Of a stretch of DNA of 64,000 nucleotides, positions 56,526 through 64,000 are shown one piece after another. The position numbers and the translations under genes are program-made. The stretch covers positions 287,126,205 to 287,190,204 of the forward strand of contig CM077665.1 in NCBI GenBank assembly GCA_039707655.1. Reading direction: 5' to 3'. The DNA is from Elymus sibiricus (lineage: Eukaryota > Streptophyta > Magnoliopsida > Poales > Poaceae). The notes beneath the pieces were generated by a model. It had not been told where the DNA came from, ran no database searches, and saw nothing but the letters and a program-made list of their open reading frames with translations. The stretch's first letter is position 1; each line of letters opens with the position of its first letter.

Positions 56526-58009
56526 GTTGGCGCCCAACGTGGAGCTGTGTGCACGATGGTGTTATATTCTTGAAGGGAGCTCTCCCAGGAATCAAAAAGA
56601 TCGCAATGGATCAGATGCAGAAGAGCCGGAATGGAACGATCGTGCACGGTGATTTCGATGTTTTCAGATGAAATAGCCGGTATGGAAGGATCAACATTAT
56701 TTCCATGGCGAGCAATCAGAACAGTAGAGATTGAGACAAGAGATTAGGGTTGCGTCAAGTTCGCCGCAACTCCTCGAGACTGACAGGTTTTCTGCTGCGT
56801 CGCCGAGTTTGACTAGGTTCTTTGTTGCCCGATCGTGTCCAAGATTGACTGGAAATCGGTCTGCTATGAAATTATTTCTGAGATCCGGATCTGTGGTTCA
56901 CGAGTGGATCAAGCCCCGAGGAACCGATCTTGCCGCCGCTCATTTCCGTCGTGGATCGAACGCAGCGCTCGTGTGCTGCTCTGCCGCAGCTTCTACTCCA
57001 AATCGGAGTACGTGCGTCGCATCAAGTGCGAGGCAGCCATTGTTCCACTTCAACTACAGATCTAACCAGCCATCGATTCCTCCCGTGAAGACCAAAGTCA
57101 AATCATCAAATACTACTCCAGTAGTACTCACTACGGCAAGTGAAGCTAGGGCAGGGTACTAGTTCGCCCCTTTTTTTCACATCCGGTTGTCACATCTCCC
57201 GAGGAAAAGCTACAGAGGTTCAAAGCTACCAAGCGTTGCACATCATGTGTGCCTCAAAAGTGGTCAAACCAACATGCATGTACTGCTAAGTTGTCTCCGA
57301 ATGTGAATCCCAAAGCCAATGCGAATAGTGCTAGTACTAATTGATGAACAGTGCGAATATGCATATGAGGATGCAAGTCAAGGCATCTGCACACGAAGTA
57401 GAGAGACAAAGAAGAAGCACTGCTAGCTCACCACGTGAACATAAACAGTCAGGTGCTATTTTTTTTAGCTCTTATTCAGTATAATTAACAAATATCATCA
57501 AGCGGTTTTATTTCCTAGGTGTGCTATTATGTGCACAGGTCGATTAACTCATGGCCAGAATATAACCCGGGCCCCGTGGGCGCTGTCATCGAAGGCTGCG
57601 TTTGCAGCCGCACCACAGCGGGTTACCGAACAGACGCGCACAACCAACTGTTCATATCGGTGTTGTTTCTATATCAAACACGTCACGTCACCAGCGACCG
57701 AGAATTGGCGAATTCGCCGGCCCGATAGTCCGGTAATCCTCACCGAGAAATTTCCCCAGCCGGCTCAATTGGGCAGACATAACTGGGTGATATAGTTCTT
57801 GTGTGTGTGACGAGCACTATAAAAAAAGGAGTGGATCGATCTGGGTCTCTTAACTCGTTCTAGTTCGTCCGCATTCATCCGACAAAAATTACAGGTGTTA
57901 TTTACCCTTTCTGTTTTCAATATATATCGATTCATCAGAGAACAATTAATCCGCCTCTTGCAATATTTTTATATGCAGGAAAATTATTCATTACAAAGGT
58001 GGCGTTATA
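56526..58009 (+). other. Element E interior, 5' part, no recognised gene
   Basis: A 143-codon frame (56,731-57,162, MRQEIRVASSSPQLL) is open but unlike any family I know and ends in low-complexity Ser/Thr. A TATAAAAAAAGG box occurs at about 57,820, downstream of a promoter-like stretch. I cannot assign a function. Confidence 0.4.
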
Positions 58010-58780
58010 TTGCGCGTAAGGAGCTCGCGGCAATCATACGCCAGCATCCGTCCATGCCGCACTTCCCAACGGACGCGTGCAAGCCGCCGTCCCTGCGGCC
58101 CGACCTACATCAACAGCGCCGCGGCCGCCTCGCGCGTTCGCACTAGCTTACAACACCGCGGCCGACTCGCACGTCCACATCGGTTTCAAACGCCGCGGCC
58201 GACTCACGCGTCCGCCGACCAGCTTACAATGCCGCTGCTGACTCGCGTGTCTACACCCGCTTACAATGCCGTGGCCGACTCGCATCTGGACCGGTTTCCA
58301 ATGCCACGGTCGACTCTTGCATCTATATCAACATGCCAGGGCCGCACCCGCCCGTATGAGCCGCCAAACGGACAGACACGCAGGCCACTGCCCATACAGT
58401 GACAGTGATTCATTACTAAAGTGGCATTACACCCCGTAGATGGAGCATGTGCCAACATCATTCAGCACTGGTGTTCGTCCGTGTCGCGCGGCATCATCTT
58501 ACAACGCCACGGCCGACTCATGCGACCCCACCAGCTTACAACACCGCGGCTGACTCCCGCGTCTGCGCTAAGTTACAGACTAGCTCTCGCGTCTACATCA
58601 ACACGTCGGGGCCGCGCTCGCTCAAGCCGCCCAACGGATGCGCGTGAGCCGCCACCCCCGTGGTCCAGTCTACACCGACACACTGGTGTCGTGCCTTCTC
58701 GCTCGAGCCGCCAAACGGACGCACGCAAGCCGCCGCCCCCGCGGCCAGGTCTCCTCCAACAACATTGGAGCAAAGGAAAA
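58010..58780 (+). repeat. GC-rich degenerate tandem repeats in element E
   Basis: Units of roughly 36-44 bp built on CTTACAACACCGCGGCCGAC followed by TCGCGTGTCTAC-like sequence, at 58,143-58,345 and again at 58,497-58,600. AGCCGCCAAACGGAC blocks lie between and after. Frames here are long only because of repeats and composition. Confidence 0.7.
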
Positions 58781-59360
58781 AAGTGACAGTTGGAATCATG
58801 TCTTACGCAAGGTTGCCAAAACCCGCGCGAGCCCCCACTCGCACCGGGTTACCCAATGGATAGACGCACTGGCTTGCCATCCCCCGGTCCGATCTTCTTC
58901 AGCGCATCGAAGATATAAGAGAGTCAAACACAGAGGAAACATCCCTGGAGAAGCGACAATTTGAGCCAGGCCACCATTGAGCCGGCAATGCAAAGCCAGC
59001 AGCAAAGAAAAAGAAATAGCCTTGGAGGAGCGAGGAGAGCCACCAAGTGAGAATAGAAAAGATTGGGTCAAGAGACATATGCACTCAATTTGGCAATGAC
59101 ATGTGCCAAGGACATATGATGAGCATCACAAGAATCATCAATTCGCCACATCGTCTCAAGTATCAATAAATTTCATTGTCCAGCCGTCAACCTTATGCCG
59201 GCTTATGCCACAACCAAGTATGAAGACTCTCAAGTCACCTCCTCGAGTCGACTTAAGACTCAGGGGATACACAGACATGACTCGACAGATTCAACCGGGC
59301 TCAAATATTCTTGAACGCCGGGTCATTGCAGGGAAGATAACCCGATCCCGGGAGCTGCTG

Positions 59361-59595
59361 CTTTATTGGTGAAAAATTAAAAGTTGCCCAAGAGGACGAG
59401 CCACCATGATGCGCCGTTCAAACATGGGTGCCCTGCTTTATTGGCAAAAAATTAAAAGTCGCCCAAGAGGACTAGCTGCCACCATGTGCAGTTCAAACAA
59501 GGGTGCCCTGCCTTATGGGCGAAAAATTACAGGTTGCCAAAGAGGACCAGCTGCCATGATGCGGTGTTCAAACATAGGTATCCTACTTTATTGGA
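59361..59595 (+). repeat. Three tandem 75-bp units in element E
   Basis: Units start at 59,361, 59,436 and 59,511, each beginning CTTTATTGG or close, then GAAAAATTA, a GCCCAAGAGGAC-like block, and GTTCAAACA before the next unit. A partial fourth start is at 59,586. Identity is moderate. Confidence 0.85.
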
Positions 59596-60550
59596 TCATC
59601 ATATTATCATATTATGATCAATGGAATAAAGCCAACTTATCTAGAACCCAGATGTTTTGCAGTAGTAGCATTGTCTCCTGTATATCCTATGCTTAGCTTT
59701 TCAATGATCATAGGTCACTTGGGGGCTTCCAACTCATCGAGTTTAGCTTTCTCACCCTCTTGACCCGGCAAATACGCCACAAAATGGTTAAACCTACCTG
59801 TATGCTTGATGCGACACCGATCAGGCGACCCCGTGTACTCTTGACAAGTCAATCCATCTTTGGACCCTAAACTTCTCAAGGTTAAAACACCGGCTTGAGT
59901 CATGTGAGAGCTGGCATACAGAGAGCTAGGATAAACCATGGGTTATCACAACCGCTTCATTCAAGCAAGACTCGAGCCTCGAAAGCCGGTCTTTATGTCA
60001 TGCCTTGAAAACTGGCACTTTATATTCTGTTATATACATACATCATCCTGCATTGCATCATGCATCATACATACATATCATGCCGGTCTTCAAACCGGGT
60101 TAAAGAATAAACTTCTGCAGGAGCAAATAAATCTTTGACAGCCATAATGGCCGGATCTTCATCATGGTTTATCATAACCAGTATTAAATGATTGGGGTTT
60201 TTCAAGCCAGCTCAGGAGAAATAAATATTCTCGAAGAGCCAGTTTATCACATATAATGCCAGGTCATCTAATTGATCGGCTCTTGGATTTCTTCAACTTG
60301 TGCTCTGTAGAAAAGTACAACACTTATGGATTTATCAAACATATATTTGCCGGGTTGCACCGCAACCATGAGCAGGGATTTCATTCCAAAGCACAAAGGC
60401 ATTATTCCAGGATATTCATACAAGACAATAAATTACCGGGTTGCATTACAACCACGGTCAAGGATTAATTCAAGTTCAAGAGAACTTATGACCTGCATTA
60501 TGATGGGTTATTCTCACACAGTCCCAAGTAGTTGCAGGCATATGACCCGG

Positions 60551-60953
60551 CACATGGGGGCTACATCATATGATGTTTTTCTTTTCAAAGGAGAAGTGCA
60601 TATAAGTCCCGAGTCGCTGCGGGCAAACGACCTGGCACATGGGGGCTACACTACTCAGATCAAATTTTCTAAATGTCCCAAGTCGCTGCAGGCATGCGAC
60701 TCGGCACTTGGGCGCTACATCACTCAGCTGTTTAAACAGATTATAAGGTCCAAATTGAAGACCTGGCCCATCACACACTGATGAGCCGGCACTTGGGGGC
60801 TACACTAGCTGAAGCTTTATAAACTATAAGACAATTACAAGTTCCAGGCTGCTGCAGGAAAGACAACCCGACACTTGGGAGCTACACCGTCAAAGATATT
60901 ATTGCAAAGCACCAAGTTATCATGAACTGATGAACTCGGAGCTTGGGGGCTAT
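60551..60953 (+). repeat. Repeated polypurine-like motifs before the real polypurine tract of E
   Basis: Six copies of a motif near GGCACATGGGGGCTACA, at about 60,551, 60,636, 60,704, 60,790, 60,871 and 60,941, spaced 68-86 bp. The G-run plus CTA core is that of the true polypurine tract at 61,671-61,682. AGTCGCTGCAGGC often precedes it. Confidence 0.75.
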
Positions 60954-61670
60954 AGGTAATATGGATGTATCAAAAATTTGAAGAACACTTTCAAGCTATC
61001 AATTGTGATCGAGACTGGTCTCATTTTTTGATGGAGGTTTTCAAAGATCATTTTCTCCAAGTTATTCATAGAAAGGCGCCAAGAAGACCGGCCCAACATC
61101 ACAATTGATTTCTTTATTCCCAATAATTTTATCAAGTCAATCGGAGTCCAGTTGTTTGACCTGGCGTCACCAACAATCATGACCCGACATTATCAAAGAT
61201 CATGACCCGGTAAAGTATATATAAGTAACCCGGCTTCACAAGAGTTCTACATCCATAAATCAGCAATATTTTTATCCTAAGTTGACGTCCACTACATCTG
61301 ATGACCCGGCAAGATCCCCGTGTCCCATGAAGTGGTTCAACAACAGACGCATTTCTATTCCCAATATTTTCATCATGCCGAAGCAATGGAAGCCAGTTCA
61401 ACTTCATATGGTTTTCTTATCTCCAAAATTTTCATCAAGCCAAAGCATTGGAGGCCGACTCAACGGCATATGGGTGTTTTATTCCCAATATTTTATTTCA
61501 AAGGTCACGTACTTGCAAGATGATTGTGAAGACGACTCGTTAATATGAAGAAGAAACCAGGATTTTCAAGGAGCCACTTCATTAAATCGAGCCGGCCAGG
61601 GGAGCAAGCTGGTCGGTTAACATATTTATTATTCTTATTTCAGGAGCTTACCATGAATAAATTCAAGCTA
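60954..61670 (+). other. Element E interior, 3' part
   Basis: No coding frame. Several TATTCCCAATATTTTCATCA-like stretches (about 61,110, 61,352 and 61,482) hint at a further diverged repeat of roughly 120-240 bp spacing. Confidence 0.4.
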
Positions 61671-61682
61671 ACCTGGGGGCTA

Positions 61683-62269
61683 TGTTGGGGATATTACCCA
61701 CGGTTTGACCCGGCCACGAAAATGACCCGGCCCATCATTTGCCAGCTCATACGAGCGCCGTGTTTTATCGGGTCAACCTGAACGGCAAGGCCCAAGGCCC
61801 GGCGTGCACCCCGGCAGAAGGCGGGTCATAGAGAGGCCATGAGGGCCGGCTCACAGAGAAGGCCCAATAAGAAGAAGAATTCCCACACAAGAGAAACAAG
61901 ACTCGGATTAGGACTCAAGAGACCCTAGTCCTAGTCCTACTCCCAGTAGTACTCTACATGTACACCTGCCCCTTCAACTTATATAAGGAGGGGTTACCCC
62001 AAGAGGGACAAGTTCAAGTCATTAGGGATAGACATATTAGAGGCTCACGAGATTAGAGGTAGCAATTCTGCACCCTTGTAAGCGAGATCATCATCATTAT
62101 CAATACACACAAAGCAGGACGTAGGCTTTTACCTCCATCGGAGGGGCCGAACCTGGGTAAACTCGCGTCTCTCGATTCCGACCAACCCCTCTCAAGCCGC
62201 CACCTAGTTGCGATGGCCTCACACCTAAGTTCTCTCACGAGGACATCATGCCGTGACAAAACCACGACA
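61683..62269 (+). repeat. Element E 3' LTR
   Basis: A 587-bp copy of the LTR at 55,934. Base changes are frequent in the first 80 bp and sparser later. It ends AAACCACGACA next to the CAACA duplication. Confidence 0.85.
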
Positions 62270-62480
62270 CAACACAACTGTCGTTGTACTCGAGGTTGAT
62301 ACCGACCAATTTGTGCGTGTCCTCGTGAACCCACCGCTCCATGATGTGGATGGAGTTCTCCACCCAGACTGGGTCGTTGGTGTACACCATTGAGAGGTCC
62401 TTGGACCTTACATGGGTGTCCACGGAGGCACGAATGGTGAACTACCGCTCGTCGTAGGCAGCCGCTCGGAGTGCCGCCAT
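62270..62480 (-). pseudogene. 3'-5' exonuclease-domain gene, N-terminal fragment
   Basis: ATG at 62,480 starts MAALRAAAYDER, then TAG at codon 13 where W is expected, then FTIRASVDTHVRSKDLS, MVYTNDPVWVENSIHIMERW and KLVGINLEYNDSC. The frame is cut by element E after this point and resumes at 55,933. Motif I of this exonuclease family is D-x-E; here it reads N-L-E, a loss of the catalytic Asp. The stop and the Asp-to-Asn change are each a C-to-T change on the plus strand. Confidence 0.7.
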
Positions 62481-63382
62481 TGGAGCCGAGCAGGATATCA
62501 TCTATGTATTTGGCGTCGTGGGTGTGCTTCTTGTGTTGTGGGGAAAGGTTGAAGAGAGACAAGAGGTTAAATGAGTGGTGGAATAAATTAGGGTTGGACA
62601 GACTGTAATCGGCATGTCTTGTCACCGCGTTCCAGGCGGAGGATTGTAGTGCAAGCTTAACGAGCGCGCGCACACGCATTTCGTTTGGCCATGCGCCGAC
62701 TCGAAGAGGCGCCAATGTACCATTGGTGAGCCCGTTCCCACGCAACTGCAAAGCTTCCCTGGCCAACTCATTTGGCCACATGTTGGCTGGAAGAAGCTCC
62801 CATTATTGTGGGCGTTAAATGGAAAATGGTTGGCAAAAACAAAGTGTGTGCATTGACTTAAAGCAGTGCACACGTTCAACACTAAGCAACATGTGTGATG
62901 AGGTGAATGTTTCACACATGGGTAATTAATGACAGTCGTGTGCGATAATGGGAATGATCATTGTCGGTTACGTCGTACAGATCGTTTGCATTGAGATCAA
63001 CAAGGAAACACAAGCCAGAATGGTAATTAAATCAAGTCGTTTAATGTTAAGGCCCAGATATCAATCGTTCATTGCATATTAAAGTCAAAATAGTACTGCC
63101 AAAATACGAGTCGCATACAATGCTAGTACAATGATTGTATCACAAATGGCAGAAATATGACAAGGCTTAGATTCAATGATTACAAGGTTCTGATATTGGA
63201 AATGAAAATGAACATACGAAAGGTCCAAACTGATATTTACAACTCGTCTTACAACTTCATTATTTCTGCAAAGGGATCAGCCAGTCACAAGTCATGTATG
63301 GGCTTGACATACCGACTTCCTATTACTGAGAAATATGAAATTTGAAAATGCAGCTCAGCTTTCAAGGGCCTTTTCCATTCTG
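62481..63382. other. Intergenic region between two gene remnants
   Basis: It holds the 5' flank of the exonuclease pseudogene (GC-moderate, 62,481-62,800) and the 3' flank of the F-box/FBD remnant. No supported frame, repeat or transposon end seen. Confidence 0.5.
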
Positions 63383-63613
63383 CTAAAGACGCCGACGCTG
63401 ATTAGCAAACAATTCATTTCTGTGCTCTAAATGTATGCCCAACCTCATTACCTTTAGCACACTTGCTTTCGCAACATAGAACCTGGTGAATTCAATCTCT
63501 GGTAAGGTCCCTTCTTATGAGTTCAAAGTAATTTCGGAGAAATGGAGATCAAGACATTCAATGGGAATGCCATAATACCGAGTCACATTATCCGCTGCTT
63601 GGCCTAATCGGAT
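63383..63613 (-). pseudogene. Terminal exon of an F-box/FBD-type gene, interrupted by a stop
   Basis: The minus strand has an acceptor TTCTCTTTTGTAG ending before 63,613, then IRLGQAADNVTRYYGIPIEC and LDLHFSEITLNS, then TAA at 63,515-63,517. The same frame continues EGTLPEIEFTRFYVAKASVL, KVMRLGIHLEHRNELFANQ and RRRL to a TAG at 63,383-63,385. The CLD.H..E..L....G..PE..F..F...A.VLK.M pattern is the FBD domain seen at the C-terminus of plant F-box/LRR proteins, substrate receptors of SCF ubiquitin ligases. The TAA lies inside the domain, replacing an expected aromatic residue, so this copy is probably non-functional. Confidence 0.6.
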
Positions 63614-63878
63614 CTACAAAAGAGAAGAGAATGTGTTAGTGTCAAGATGCAGTTTTGAACACTATGAGACTCTTTGATTACAGGATTTCTAAAATAAAAG
63701 AATAGAGTGGCATGCCATCTTCGATCCGACATGGTTAACATGGTGTTTTATTACAATCTAGGAAAATGTAGGATTCTTTAGAAGAGGTTGGAGTGGATGG
63801 AAACTTTACAATGAAAACTAGTACAAATTAATCCGAAGGAGAAATACATATGGAATGTAATCATATGAATGAAGTAAC
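63614..63878 (-). other. Probable intron upstream of the FBD exon
   Basis: AT-rich, no frame on either strand, directly before the acceptor at 63,614. No matching donor or upstream exon is inside the window. Confidence 0.4.
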
Positions 63879-64000
63879 CACTACAGGAAAAACATACATA
63901 CTGACATATGAATGGTGATGTATCCAATAACAAGTTCAGAGAATGTGGCGGACAAGTAGCCCAAAACTGTCAATTTCGTCACATAAATGATGTTGATTCT
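63879..64000 (+). mobile_element. Possible CACTA element left end, running out of the window
   Basis: CACTACAGGAAAAACATACA at 63,879 resembles CACTA termini. No other end, target duplication or subterminal repeat can be checked here. Confidence 0.3.

Larger units (their letters stand above)
55934..62269 (+). mobile_element. Element E: coding-poor LTR retrotransposon (LARD-like)
   Basis: LTRs are 55,934-56,525 and 61,683-62,269 (TGTCGGGGATATTACCC / TGTTGGGGATATTACCC), flanked by CAACA at 55,929-55,933 and 62,270-62,274. The primer site is at 56,528 and the polypurine tract CCTGGGGGCTA before 61,683, so it is plus-oriented. The 5.2-kb interior has no recognisable gag, protease, RT or integrase, so it would need proteins in trans. 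LTRs are visibly diverged. Confidence 0.85.

Noticed and set aside
58010..58964. Several frames of 60-130 codons on both strands
   Set aside because: Open because of the tandem GC-rich repeats in element E; no conserved domain.
58140..61000. CRISPR-like or satellite array
   Set aside because: Repeats are degenerate, spacers are not unique sequences of constant length, and the host is a plant.
62053..62781. A 242-codon minus-strand frame
   Set aside because: It runs across the right LTR boundary of element E and the target duplication, and the exonuclease coding frame in the same place is different.

Overview
This window is plant nuclear DNA made almost entirely of nested, mostly decayed transposable elements. 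It is very probably from a Triticeae grass (wheat, barley, Aegilops or a relative). The basis is a BARE/WIS/Angela-type Copia element, several Athila-lineage Gypsy elements with TGATACGTC...-type LTRs and tRNA-Asp primer sites, and a CACTA end of the TTTGCCGTCTGC type. I found no intact host gene, no bacterial features, and no rRNA, tRNA or CRISPR array.

Left cluster (1-33,376). A CACTA end (1-461) interrupts a Gypsy LTR (465-1210). To its right lie a 3' ORF remnant, a U3-like module and a gag-protease element (A) read on the minus strand, with its 5' LTR at 31,989-33,376. A's gag is split by Athila-type element B (3384-30,065, target-site duplication AGCAT). B's gag is split by a 3.4-kb solo LTR D (11,630-15,035, TSD CGATC). 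B's 5' LTR is split by Tat-like element C (16,891-29,942, TSD TTCCC). C carries gag-protease-polymerase on the minus strand. On the plus strand it carries a large three-exon antisense gene with a putative gypsy-type transposon domain and a coiled-coil tail.

Middle (33,377-35,221) is low-copy-looking sequence with a broken reading frame and a Stowaway-like MITE. Right cluster: non-autonomous Gypsy element F (35,222-51,417, TSD GTGGT) contains a BARE/Angela Copia element G (37,098-45,994) with a continuous 1301-residue polyprotein, and a solo LTR K (46,469-48,022, TSD GGGAA). After a TG-rich tract comes H, the 3' part of an inverted relative of F, ending in an LTR at 55,736. H abuts a pseudogene of a plant RNase D-like 3'-5' exonuclease, which is itself split by coding-poor LTR element E (55,934-62,269, TSD CAACA). 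The right edge holds a broken terminal exon of an F-box/FBD-type gene and a possible CACTA end.

How the parts relate: six insertions have recognisable flanking duplications, so insertion order is clear (A before B before C and D; F before G and K; exonuclease gene before E). The observations most worth following are: (i) a GC-rich palindrome about 265-335 bp inside the LTRs of several Gypsy families, about 30-35 bp upstream of the TATA-like box in most, with paired base changes, and a copy inside B between integrase and the third ORF; (ii) the spliced antisense gene of C, whose two introns are phase-consistent over a 1237-codon frame; (iii) the C-to-T signature of every stop codon in C; (iv) an in-frame loss of part of RNase H in the otherwise intact Copia polyprotein. 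Family names are deliberately general where the sequence alone does not settle them.
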